From: Burkholderiales bacterium
Lineage (GTDB): Bacteria > Pseudomonadota > Gammaproteobacteria > Burkholderiales > Burkholderiaceae_C
Assembly (NCBI GenBank): GCA_016213205.1
Contig: JACRAZ010000016.1
Span: forward strand, 1-64,000
Length of the DNA: 64,000 bases
Direction of reading: 5' to 3'
The translations under genes and the position numbers were made by a program. The notes under the pieces are model-generated. The model was not told where the DNA came from, did no database searches, and saw only the letters and a program-made list of their open reading frames with translations. Of the stretch, positions 1 through 11,689 are shown one piece after another; position 1 is the stretch's first letter; the number at the start of each line of letters is the position of its first letter.

Positions 1-167
1 AACGCGTCGCGTCGAACACGGGTTGCCCACCGCGGCGGTCGGTCGGTTCGTCGCAAGCGCCGACCGCCCCCCGCCGTGGACAACCCTGCGCCGCAGTGCT
101 TCGACGGCCCTCATGAGCCGTGAGGTTGCCTTATGAGCCTGCCAGATCGCCCGGCGAGGCCGCCGGG

Positions 168-773
168 TCAGTGGCTCTGCACGGGCCGCGCCGACATCGG
201 CACCCCGGCCTCGCCGATGCGGGCCGCGGCCACCGGGGTCAGGCTCAGGCGCAGCACCACGCCATCACCCCCGGCGGCGCTGGCCGCCTCGACCCGGTGC
301 GCCGCCACGCCGCGTGACAGCAGGTGCCGGCGCGCCGCCAGGGCCCGTGCGGCCGGGCCGGGCGCACCGATCTGCAGCTTGCTTGCGGGCTGGCGCTTCA
401 GGCTCTGGCTCAGCTTGTCCAGCACCGCGGCCAGCGCCGGTTTGGGCTGCGGCGAATCGGTCTCGAAGGAATGGGCCATCGGCACCCGCAACAGCAGCGC
501 CGCGCCATCGGGCTCGACATCGATGCGCACCGGCGTGCCCTCGAACAGCTGGCTCAGCCAGCGCTGTTCGCCCGCCAGGGGTTGGGGTCGGGGCCCCGGG
601 GCGCTGGCGGCCGGGGCTGCCGCGCGGGGCTCGCCTCGCGCATGTGGCGCCTGGCCCGGCCCGGCCTGTGCCGCCGGCGCGGCAGCGCTGCCCGGCGCCT
701 GGGCCGGGGTCCTGGGGGCGCCTGCGCAGCCGGCCAGCAGCAGCGCCGCACCCAACAACAGCAGCGGTCTCAT
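168..773 (-). CDS. OmpA-like outer membrane lipoprotein
   Basis: This is a 201-aa protein starting at the ATG at 773. Residues 1-16 form a lipoprotein signal with lipobox LAGC (Cys16), so it should be acylated and held in an outer or inner membrane leaflet. An Ala/Pro/Gly-rich linker (about residues 17-75) follows. The C-terminal part (about 95-190) has the pattern of an OmpA/MotB peptidoglycan-binding domain: a Phe-x-x-x-Ser-Pro-Gln segment, a helix [13 protein letters not shown], and an Arg-rich helix leading to a GVAAHRVEA turn. It is divergent from metH2 across the riboswitch leader. The reading frame stays open far upstream, but that part runs antisense to metH and lacks secretion signals. 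The OmpA assignment rests on pattern alone and the divergence is considerable. Confidence 0.7.
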   Translation of the reverse strand: MRPLLLLGAALLLAGCAGAPRTPAQAPGSAAAPAAQAGPGQAPHARGEPRAAAPAASAPGPRPQPLAGEQRWLSQLFEGTPVRIDVEPDGAALLLRVPMAHSFETDSPQPKPALAAVLDKLSQSLKRQPASKLQIGAPGPAARALAARRHLLSRGVAAHRVEAASAAGGDGVVLRLSLTPVAAARIGEAGVPMSARPVQSH

Positions 774-902
774 GGCGCGATTACACCGCGCACGGCGGGG
801 CCCGCACAGGCGCCGGCCCCGCCGACCTGGGGGGTCGCAGGGCCCTGGGCGTGTAAGGTCGGTGTGCATCGGTGAACCGGCCCCAGTAGAATCCCGCACT
901 CT

Positions 903-995
903 CCCGAGGAGCGTTGCAACGGCGTCACCATACGCCGCCAGGCTCGGGGCGCCGTCGGGCTTACCGGTCCGTCGGCCACAGCAACGGCGCTCACC
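903..995 (+). promoter_or_regulatory. SAH (S-adenosylhomocysteine) riboswitch upstream of metH2
   Basis: The leader matches the SAH riboswitch pattern. CCCGAG (903-908) pairs with CTCGGG (943-948) as helix P1. The conserved GAGGAGCGTTGCAAC block begins at 906 and GCCAGGCTCGG ends P1. The downstream strand CAACGGCGCTCA (982-993) can pair back to GAGCG/TTG as the pseudoknot. SAH riboswitches are known in beta- and gammaproteobacteria as on-switches for the SAH/methionine recycling genes ahcY, metF and metH. That fits the metH2 start about 30 bases downstream. I inferred the fold by eye; it has not been modelled. Confidence 0.85.
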
Positions 996-1026
996 CTCGC
1001 TTTCCACAGCCCAGGGTGATCCCGTC

Positions 1027-3780
<2,754 letters not shown>

Positions 3781-3888
3781 GCCGCGCTACCAGCCGTAAG
3801 CGCTGGTTCAAGTGTGAACGATTTGGCATTTCTTGCCGCCCGCCGCCGCCAACAATGCACGCACATCGTGACTTGAACGGGGGGCGGA

Positions 3889-5682
3889 ATGGCCGCAAAA
3901 GGGAGATGGCGGGCGACGCTGAGCAGCGTCGGCCTGGGCGCCTTGCTGGTGTTGCAGGGCTGCGGCGGCGGTGACACCGCGGCCGACGACAACACCTCGC
4001 TGCAATCGACTCAACGCAGGGCGCTGGCGCTGCCCACCACACCGTCGGCCCTGCCGGCCTACACCAACGCGCACCGCCTGCTCAACCAGGCCGCGTTCGG
4101 TGCCAGCCAGGCCGCGGTGGACCAGGTGCAGGCCGCTGGCGGCCCGGCCGCCTGGATCGAGCAGCAACTTGCGGTGACCACCCCGGTGAGCACGCGCGCC
4201 CGCTGGGAGGCGGCCGACGCGGCGGCCAAGGCGCTGGATCCCAACAGCGGTGCCAACACCACCGATGTCTACAACGCCCTGTGGCAGCAGGCCCTGGCCG
4301 GCGACGACCAGTTGCGCCAGCGTGTGGCCTACGCGCTGTCGCAGATCTTCGTCATCTCGTTCGACAGCGCGCTGTCCAGCTACCCGCGCGGCGTGGCGTC
4401 CTGGCACGACATGCTGGCCGAGCGGGCCTTCGGCAACTTCCGCAACCTGCTCGAAGGCGTGGCGCGTCATCCGATGATGGGTTTGTACCTGTCGCACCTG
4501 CGCAACCAGAAGGCCGATCCCAAGACCGGCCGCGTGCCGGACGAGAACTTTGCGCGCGAGGTGATGCAGCTGTTCACGATCGGCCAGGTCCACCTCGATT
4601 CGGCCGGCCTGCCCCACATCCAGCGTGACGGGACGCCCAACCCCACCTACACCCAGGCTGATATCGCCGGCCTGGCCAAGGTGTTCACCGGCTGGAGCTG
4701 GGCCTGCCCGGATGCGCCGCAGTCGGGCTGCTTCTACAACGGCAGCTACCAGGGCCGCAGCGACCCGGATCGCGCCATCAAGCTGATGGTGGGCTACCCG
4801 GCCTTCCACAGCACCGAGGAGAAGCAGTTCCTCGGCCGGACCATTCCGGCACAGACCGTGGCCGACCCGGCCGCGAGCCTGAAGGTGGCGCTGGACACCT
4901 TGTTCCAGCATGCCAACGTGGGGCCCTTCATCGGCCGCCAACTGATCCAGCGCCTGGTCACCAGCAACCCGAGCCCCGCCTATGTGCGGGCGGTGGCCTC
5001 GGCGTTCGACAACAACGGGTCCGGCGTGCGCGGCGACATGAAGGCGGTGATCCGCGCCATCCTGCTGCACCCCGAAGCCCGCAACGTGCCCACCGGCAAC
5101 ACCGCTGGCAAGCTGCGCGAGCCGGTGCTGCGGGCCACGGCGCTGCTGCGGGCCTTCGACTACCGCTCGGATTCCGGTCTGTTCCGCCTTGGTGACACCA
5201 GCAACCCCGGCACCGCGCTGGGACAGGTGCCGCTGAAGGCGCCTTCGGTGTTCAACTTCTATCGGCCCGGTTACGTGCCGCCTGGCACGCAGGCCGCACA
5301 GTTGGGCCTGGCGGTTCCCGAGATGCAGCTGATGCACGAGACCAGCGCTGCGGGCTATGTGAACTACACCCGCAATGCCATCAGCTCCGGCCTCGGCAGC
5401 TACAGCAGCACCTTTGGTCGTGCTGACGTGCAGCCCAACTTCGCGCCCGAGCTGGCGCTGGCCGACCAGCCCGGTGCCTTGGTGGACCAGGTGGCACTCA
5501 AGTTGATGGGGGCGCCCATGCCCGCCGCGCTGCGCACCGAAGTGGTCACCGCGGTCACGGCCATCACCGTGCCCACGCCCACGTCCACCAATGCAACGCA
5601 GGTGGCCAATGCGCGGCGCAACCGGGTCAATGCGGCGGTGTTCCTCACCGCGGTGTCGCCCGAATTCCAGATCCAGAAGTGA
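3889..5682 (+). CDS. DUF1800 family lipoprotein
   Basis: This 597-aa protein carries a lipoprotein signal with lipobox LQGC (Cys25) followed by a Gly/Asp-rich linker. The body matches DUF1800: a helical AHRLLNQAAFGAS start, then WHDMLAERAFGNFRNLLEGVARHPMMGLYL, DENFAREVMQLFTIG and FTGWSW motifs, and a C-terminal VFNFYRPGYVPPG stretch. DUF1800 proteins are large, predicted exported proteins of unknown activity, almost always encoded directly before a DUF1501 protein, as here. The two genes are separated by about 20 bases and surely form one transcript. No catalytic residues can be named. The family assignment is firm and the function is unknown. Confidence 0.9.
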   Translation: MAAKGRWRATLSSVGLGALLVLQGCGGGDTAADDNTSLQSTQRRALALPTTPSALPAYTNAHRLLNQAAFGASQAAVDQVQAAGGPAAWIEQQLAVTTPVSTRARWEAADAAAKALDPNSGANTTDVYNALWQQALAGDDQLRQRVAYALSQIFVISFDSALSSYPRGVASWHDMLAERAFGNFRNLLEGVARHPMMGLYLSHLRNQKADPKTGRVPDENFAREVMQLFTIGQVHLDSAGLPHIQRDGTPNPTYTQADIAGLAKVFTGWSWACPDAPQSGCFYNGSYQGRSDPDRAIKLMVGYPAFHSTEEKQFLGRTIPAQTVADPAASLKVALDTLFQHANVGPFIGRQLIQRLVTSNPSPAYVRAVASAFDNNGSGVRGDMKAVIRAILLHPEARNVPTGNTAGKLREPVLRATALLRAFDYRSDSGLFRLGDTSNPGTALGQVPLKAPSVFNFYRPGYVPPGTQAAQLGLAVPEMQLMHETSAAGYVNYTRNAISSGLGSYSSTFGRADVQPNFAPELALADQPGALVDQVALKLMGAPMPAALRTEVVTAVTAITVPTPTSTNATQVANARRNRVNAAVFLTAVSPEFQIQK

Positions 5683-5702
5683 GCGGCAGGGAGACCCACG
5701 AC

Positions 5703-7247
5703 ATGACGAAAATCGATGCCTCCCGCCGCCAGTGGCTGGCCCGCGCCGCGGCGTTCTCAGGCTATGCGGCCGGTGCGCCGCTGGCGCTGAACCTCGCCGC
5801 GCTGGGCACGGCGGCGGCCCAGAGCGCCGGCGACTACAAGGCGCTGGTGTGCCTGTTCCTGTTTGGCGGCAACGACGCCTACAACATGGTGCTGCCCACG
5901 GACGCGGCCTCCTGGACCAACTACCAGACCGTGCGCAACCAGGCGCCTGACCCGATTGCGCTGATGGCGCCGGGCACCGCGCCCAATCCGGCGGCCGCAG
6001 CGGGCTCACCGGCCCGACTGGGCGGCGTGCTGCCGCTGTCGCCCGTCACGCCGCTGGCCGGCGGGCGCACGCTGGCGCTGCACCCGGTGATGAGCGGGCT
6101 GCAGACCCTGTTCAACACCGACCGCCGGCTGGCCGTGCTGCCCAACATCGGCCCGCTGGTGATGCCCACGACGAAGGCGCAGTACGGCTCCTCGCTGCAC
6201 CCGAAGCCGGCGAACCTCTACTCGCACAACGACCAGACCAACACCTGGCAGGCGCTGGGCCCCGAGGGGGCCACCGTGGGCTGGGGCGGCCGCATGGGCG
6301 ACCTGCTGGCCGCCAACAACGGCCTGCCGGTGTTCACCTCGATCTCGGCCGCCGGCAACGCCGTGTGGCTGGCCGGCGAGTCGACCCGCCAGTACCAGGT
6401 CAGCGCCAGCGGTGCCATCCGCATGGGGGCCGACAGCAACGGCCGCATCTACGGCTCGCAGGCGGTGGCGCAGGCGATGCAGCGTGTCGTGGCCACCACG
6501 CGCAGTGCCCATGTGCTGGAGGCCGACCTGGTGTCGGTGACGCGCCGCTCCATCGATGCCGAGGTGCTGCTGCGCAACGCGCTGAAGCCGGCCGGCAGCG
6601 CGCCCTTCGGCACGCCGGTGGCCACCGGCACCTACAACAGCGACAACGACCCGCTGCTGCGCTACCCGAACCCGCTGACCGGCGCCACCGCGCCCAACGC
6701 GCTGGCCGTGCAGCTGCAGACGGTGGCCCGCATGATCGACGCCGGCCGCAGCACGCTGGGCGCGCGCCGGCAGGTGTTCTTCGTGAACCTGGGCGGTTTC
6801 GACACCCACGATGCGCAGAACCGCGGCCAGGCCGACCTGCTGGCACGGCTGAGCCACGCAATGGCCTACTTCGATGCCACGCTGGGCGGCCTGGGGCTGC
6901 GCAACCAGGTCACGCTGTTCACCGGCAGCGACTTCGGCCGCACCTTCACCAGCAATGGCGACGGCACCGACCACGGCTGGGGGGCTCACCATTTCGTGAT
7001 GGGCGGCGCCGTGCGGGGCGGCGCGGTGTACGGCAACGTGCCGACACTGGGCGCGAAGAACGCCAACAACAACAACTTCGACAGCAGCCCCGACCAGCTG
7101 GGCAACGGCGCCCTGCTGCCCACCACGTCGGTGGACCAGTTGGGCGCCACGCTGGGCACCTGGTTCGGCCTGAGCAACACGCAGTTGCTGGACATCTTCC
7201 CGAACCTCGGCAACTTCTCGAACCGCAACCTGGGCTTCATGGCCTGA
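5703..7247 (+). CDS. DUF1501 family Tat-exported protein
   Basis: This 514-aa protein starts at ATG 5703 (MTKIDASRRQWLARAAAFSG), preceded by GGGAG. An upstream in-frame ATG (5679) overlaps the preceding gene and is less likely. The N-terminus is a Tat-type signal (SRRQWLA, then a hydrophobic stretch ending AAAQS). The body is DUF1501, related to the alkaline phosphatase/sulfatase superfamily: CLFLFGGNDAYNMVLP, LALHPVMSGL, a NLGGFDTHDAQ motif and SDFGRTFTSNGDGTDHGWGAHHFVMGG near the C-terminus. The Asp/His residues of the last two motifs are plausible metal ligands. Its constant partner, the DUF1800 lipoprotein, lies just upstream. The substrate is unknown. Confidence 0.9.
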   Translation: MTKIDASRRQWLARAAAFSGYAAGAPLALNLAALGTAAAQSAGDYKALVCLFLFGGNDAYNMVLPTDAASWTNYQTVRNQAPDPIALMAPGTAPNPAAAAGSPARLGGVLPLSPVTPLAGGRTLALHPVMSGLQTLFNTDRRLAVLPNIGPLVMPTTKAQYGSSLHPKPANLYSHNDQTNTWQALGPEGATVGWGGRMGDLLAANNGLPVFTSISAAGNAVWLAGESTRQYQVSASGAIRMGADSNGRIYGSQAVAQAMQRVVATTRSAHVLEADLVSVTRRSIDAEVLLRNALKPAGSAPFGTPVATGTYNSDNDPLLRYPNPLTGATAPNALAVQLQTVARMIDAGRSTLGARRQVFFVNLGGFDTHDAQNRGQADLLARLSHAMAYFDATLGGLGLRNQVTLFTGSDFGRTFTSNGDGTDHGWGAHHFVMGGAVRGGAVYGNVPTLGAKNANNNNFDSSPDQLGNGALLPTTSVDQLGATLGTWFGLSNTQLLDIFPNLGNFSNRNLGFMA

Positions 7248-7427
7248 GGGCCGGCCCCGGGCGCGGGCAAGGCCGGCCCGGCAGGGCCGGTGGCCGTGCT
7301 CGCCGCGCCGGGTGCCTGGCGCCTTGTGGCACATCAACGGCGCGCGCCGCGGCGCGCGTATCGTGCCTGATGCGGGCCGTGCGCGGGTGTGATCGCAGCG
7401 CGCGTGGCCGCCGCTCAGGAGTGGGCC

Positions 7428-8813
7428 ATGCCCCTGCCATCCATGCTGCAACGCCTGCCGCGGTGGGCCTTGCTGTTGCCGTGGCTGGCCTGCCTGTGCA
7501 TGGCGCCAGCGGCGCTGCACGCGGCCGAGTGCGGGCAGATCACCACCTGGCAGGCGTCGGACTTCGCCGCGGCGCTGTACCCGAGCGTCATCACGGTCAA
7601 TTCACCTGGCGCGCCGCCCGGTGGCCCGCCGGGTGGCGGGCTTGCCACCACCATCGCCGCGACGCCGCAGCCCAGCGGTGCCCGCACGCTGGCGAACAAC
7701 ACCGCCATCACGGTCTACTCGTTCACCAGTGCGGCCAACGCATCGGCCTACTACGCCCACCGCCGGGCCCACATCGTGCTGCCCCCCGTGCACGAGCAGG
7801 CGGGTCAGGTGGCCATCGTCAGCAGCACGCTGCGCCAGGGCAGTGTCACGGACCTCTACCTCGACGCGCTCCACCGCAGCAGCGTGATCCTCGTCGCGGG
7901 CTATGCCGACAGCAGCCAGCCCATGGCCTCCGGCAGCGCCGTCAGCCTGTACCTGAGCCTGCTCGCCCAGGCCCAGGCCCTGGTGGATGCCAAGTGCGGG
8001 CCGGTCACGCCGGTGAACCGGCCGCCCACGATCGCGCTGTCGCCGGACCCGGCCGCGGCGCCGGCTTTCCAGGAGCTGATGACACAGGGGCATGAGTTCG
8101 CGCTGCAGGTGAACGACCCCGACGGCATCGGCGACATCGACCTCGGCAGCTTCCACGTGTGGGTGGCTGGCGTGGACAAGACGCGCCACTTCCTCGAAAC
8201 CGTGGCGCGGCATCCGAGCCGGCAGCGCCAGGTCAGCACCGCCACCGGGGCGACCTACTACCTGCGCCCCGATCCGCAGTTCCTGATGACCGAGTTCAAC
8301 TACTTCAACATCCAGTGGAACGGCAAGTGGCCGGTGGCCTTCGGCATCTGCGACCGCCAGGGCGCCTGTGCGCGGGCCGACTACACGATCTACTTCGGAC
8401 CCTATTTCGCGTTGACGCCCGCCACCTGGCTCGGGCAGGCCGGCGGCGGCTGCGTGGGCACGAACAAGGAGATCCGGGTGTCGTACATCCTGGGCAACAA
8501 CGGCCACGACAGCCAGCACGTCGGGATCTACCTCGGCCTGCTGCGCGCCAGCGACGACGCCCTGTGGACCTACGGCCGCGACGACTCGCCGAACCAATGG
8601 CACTGGAAGGCGCTGGTGCCGGCGTGGAACTGGCCCAACGCCTTGTCCGGCGTGCGCATCAGCCCGCCCGGCGAGGTGGCGCTGACGCTGGACACCAAGC
8701 CGGCCTACCGGCCCATCGCGGCCGGCAGCTATGAATTGCTGGCCACGGCGGCGGAGCCTTCGGCCACCGACATGCTGCTGGTGTCGCGTCCGGCCGTGAT
8801 CTGCGCGCACTGA
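7428..8813 (+). CDS. Secreted protein of unknown function
   Basis: This 461-aa protein starts at ATG 7428, behind an AGGAG ribosome site. It has a Sec signal peptide (RWALLLPWLACLCMAPAALHAAE) and a Gly/Pro-rich stretch APPGGPPGGG near residue 65. One segment (about 85-190) resembles a periplasmic monitoring fold. The central part (FALQVNDPDGIGDIDLGSFHVWVAGVDK) looks like a cadherin/Ig-like calcium-binding sandwich. The C-terminal region (NKEIRVSYILGNNGHDSQHVG onward) is probably another beta-sandwich. It follows the DUF1800/DUF1501 pair by 180 bases on the same strand and may belong with it. I do not recognise a family and assign no function. Confidence 0.75.
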   Translation: MPLPSMLQRLPRWALLLPWLACLCMAPAALHAAECGQITTWQASDFAAALYPSVITVNSPGAPPGGPPGGGLATTIAATPQPSGARTLANNTAITVYSFTSAANASAYYAHRRAHIVLPPVHEQAGQVAIVSSTLRQGSVTDLYLDALHRSSVILVAGYADSSQPMASGSAVSLYLSLLAQAQALVDAKCGPVTPVNRPPTIALSPDPAAAPAFQELMTQGHEFALQVNDPDGIGDIDLGSFHVWVAGVDKTRHFLETVARHPSRQRQVSTATGATYYLRPDPQFLMTEFNYFNIQWNGKWPVAFGICDRQGACARADYTIYFGPYFALTPATWLGQAGGGCVGTNKEIRVSYILGNNGHDSQHVGIYLGLLRASDDALWTYGRDDSPNQWHWKALVPAWNWPNALSGVRISPPGEVALTLDTKPAYRPIAAGSYELLATAAEPSATDMLLVSRPAVICAH

Positions 8814-8821
8814 GCGCGGTG

Positions 8822-10345
8822 TCAGCCCGGCAGCGCGCGGCGGAACTGCAGCGCCTCGGCCACGTGCGGCACGCCCAGCGTGTGGGCACCGTCCAGATCG
8901 GCCACCGTGCGCGCCACCTTCAGCACCCGGTGCAGCGCGCGGCCGGACCAGCCCAGGCGCTGCGCCGCCTGCTGCAGGAAGCGCGCCGCGGCTTCGTCCA
9001 GCGGGCACAGCGCATCGAGCTGGGCCGCGCCGAGCGCTGCGTTGGCACAACCCTGGCGCGCCACCTGGCGCCCGCGCGCGGCCGCCACGCGCGCGGCCAC
9101 CACCCCCGAGGGCTCGCCCTGGGGCTGGGCCAGCATCTCGGCCGCGGGCACCGCTGAAACCTCCACCTGCAGGTCGATGCGGTCGAGCAGCGGGCCCGAC
9201 AGCTTGCCTTGATAACGCGCAACCTGCTCGGCCGTGCAGCGGCAGCTGCGGCCGCTGGCCGCCGGTGCGCCCAGGTAGCCACAGGGGCAGGGGTTCATGG
9301 CCGCCACGAGCTGGAACGCGGCCGGAAAGCTGGCCTGGCGGGCCGCGCGGGAGATCGTGATGTGGGCGCTTTCCAGCGGCTCGCGCAAGGCCTCCAGCGC
9401 CGCGCGCGGGAATTCGGGCAGCTCGTCCAGGAACAGCACGCCGCCATGCGCGAGCGAAATCTCGCCGGGCCGCGGCGGCGTGCCGCCGCCGACCAGGGCC
9501 ACCGCGCTGGCCGAGTGGTGTGGGGCGCGCACCGGGCGCCGGCCCCAGCGCGCGGGGTCGAAGCCGCCGGGCGCCAGGCCCTGCAGCGCGGCGCTGGCCA
9601 GGGCCTCGGCCTCGTCCATTGGCGGCAGCAGCGCGGGCAGGCGCTGCGCCAGCATCGACTTGCCGGTGCCCGGCGGTCCCACCATCAGCAGGCTGTGGCC
9701 GCCGGCTGCGGCCACTTCCAGCGCGCGCTTGGCGGCGGCCTGGCCACGCACCTCGGCCAGGTCGGGGCCGCCGGCGCCGGGTTCGGGCGGCGGCGGCAGG
9801 CTGCGGGGCAGGGGCTCGGCCGTGTCGCCGGGCTGCATGGCACGCACCACATCCAGCAGGTGGCGTGCGCCATGCACCACGACGGTGGTGGCGCGGGCGG
9901 CCTCGGCGGCGCTGGCCAGTGGTAGCACCAGCGCCCGTTCCTGGCCCGCGCGCTGCAGGCCCAGCGCCAGGGCCAGCGCTCCGCGCACCGGGCGCAGCTC
10001 GCCGGCCAGCGAGAGCTCGCCGGCGAATTCATGGCGCGCCAGCCGGTCGGCGTCGAGCTGGCCGTCCGCGGCCAGGATGCCCAGCGCGATCGGCAGGTCG
10101 AAGCGGCCTGATTCCTTGGGCAGGTCGGCCGGCGCCAGGTTCACCGTCACCCGCTTGTTGTGCGGGAAGCTGAAGCCCGAGGTCGTGAGCGCCGCGCGCA
10201 CCCGTTCGCGCGCTTCCTTCACCTCGGTGTCGGCCAGGCCCACCAGCGTGAAGCTGGGCAGGCCGTTGGCCAGGTGCACTTCCACCTGCACCGCGGGCGC
10301 GGCCAGCCCGTCGAGCGCACGGCTGTTGATCACCGCGAGCGTCAT
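8822..10345 (-). CDS. comM: YifB/ComM family Mg-chelatase-like AAA+ ATPase
   Basis: This 507-aa protein is the usual length for YifB/ComM. The N-terminal ChlI-like domain (residues 1-125: VINSRALDGLAAPAVQVEVHLANGLPSFTLVG) is followed by an AAA+ module. Walker A is GPPGTGKSMLAQRLP near residue 222, Walker B is VLFLDELPEF, and sensor elements follow. The C-terminal Mg_chelatase_C region contains MNPCPCGYLG, with its cysteines, and DRIDLQVEVSAV. ComM is known in naturally transformable bacteria as a branch-migration helicase that extends integrated DNA strands. The start MTLAVINSRALDG is the conserved one. It is divergent from the porin-glnK-amtB operon, with a 231-base regulatory gap between them. 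Confidence 0.92.
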   Translation of the reverse strand: MTLAVINSRALDGLAAPAVQVEVHLANGLPSFTLVGLADTEVKEARERVRAALTTSGFSFPHNKRVTVNLAPADLPKESGRFDLPIALGILAADGQLDADRLARHEFAGELSLAGELRPVRGALALALGLQRAGQERALVLPLASAAEAARATTVVVHGARHLLDVVRAMQPGDTAEPLPRSLPPPPEPGAGGPDLAEVRGQAAAKRALEVAAAGGHSLLMVGPPGTGKSMLAQRLPALLPPMDEAEALASAALQGLAPGGFDPARWGRRPVRAPHHSASAVALVGGGTPPRPGEISLAHGGVLFLDELPEFPRAALEALREPLESAHITISRAARQASFPAAFQLVAAMNPCPCGYLGAPAASGRSCRCTAEQVARYQGKLSGPLLDRIDLQVEVSAVPAAEMLAQPQGEPSGVVAARVAAARGRQVARQGCANAALGAAQLDALCPLDEAAARFLQQAAQRLGWSGRALHRVLKVARTVADLDGAHTLGVPHVAEALQFRRALPG

Positions 10346-10402
10346 CGTCTTGTTCTCTCCCTGGCCGCGCATTGTGCGCGCGCGCCGCCGAGCGCCCAAA
10401 GC

Positions 10403-10445
10403 GCACCGAAGCGGTGCTTTTTCTGCGAAAGCGCCAATGCGGTGC
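10403..10445 (+). promoter_or_regulatory. Two candidate NtrC binding sites
   Basis: Site 1 (10403-10417) is GCACCGAAGCGGTGC, a palindrome with the GCAC-N7-GTGC spacing of NtrC (NRI) sites. Site 2 (10431-10445), GCGCCAATGCGGTGC, has the same spacing with one half-site mismatch. Their centres are 28 bases apart, similar to paired NtrC enhancers at glnA/glnK promoters. They lie about 70-100 bases upstream of a -24/-12 promoter and in front of a glnK-amtB operon, which is where NtrC would be expected. Identified by eye. Confidence 0.7.
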
Positions 10446-10509
10446 ACCCGGATGCCGCATGTCGGGTCGTGTTCACCGGCTTGGGGCGATGCCGTCGAGG
10501 GGATCGAGG

Positions 10510-10525
10510 TGGCATGGAAGCTGCA
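10510..10525 (+). promoter_or_regulatory. Sigma-54 (-24/-12) promoter of porin-glnK-amtB operon
   Basis: TGGCATGGAAGCTGCA matches the RpoN consensus TGGCACG-N4-TTGCW, with the invariant GG and GC dinucleotides separated by exactly 10 bases. It lies about 50 bases before the porin start and downstream of two NtrC-like palindromes. This implies nitrogen-limitation control of the porin, the PII protein and the ammonium transporter. Confidence 0.75.
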
Positions 10526-10576
10526 GAACCCTGCCGGACCTTTCCTACTGCAAACCCCACCCTGGAGCCCCGCCCC

Positions 10577-11663
<1,087 letters not shown>

Positions 11664-11689
11664 GCCCCACGACAAGAGACAACCCCATC

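Noticed and set aside
133-1026. Open frame continuing upstream of metH2 for about 300 codons
   Set aside because: It crosses the SAH riboswitch and lies antisense to a convincing lipoprotein gene. Its composition is Arg/Ala/Pro-rich, as expected for a noncoding frame in high-GC DNA.
7248-7427. GC-rich palindromes between the DUF1501 gene and the next gene
   Set aside because: Short GC-only dyads are frequent by chance at this base composition. No T-run or conserved motif follows them.
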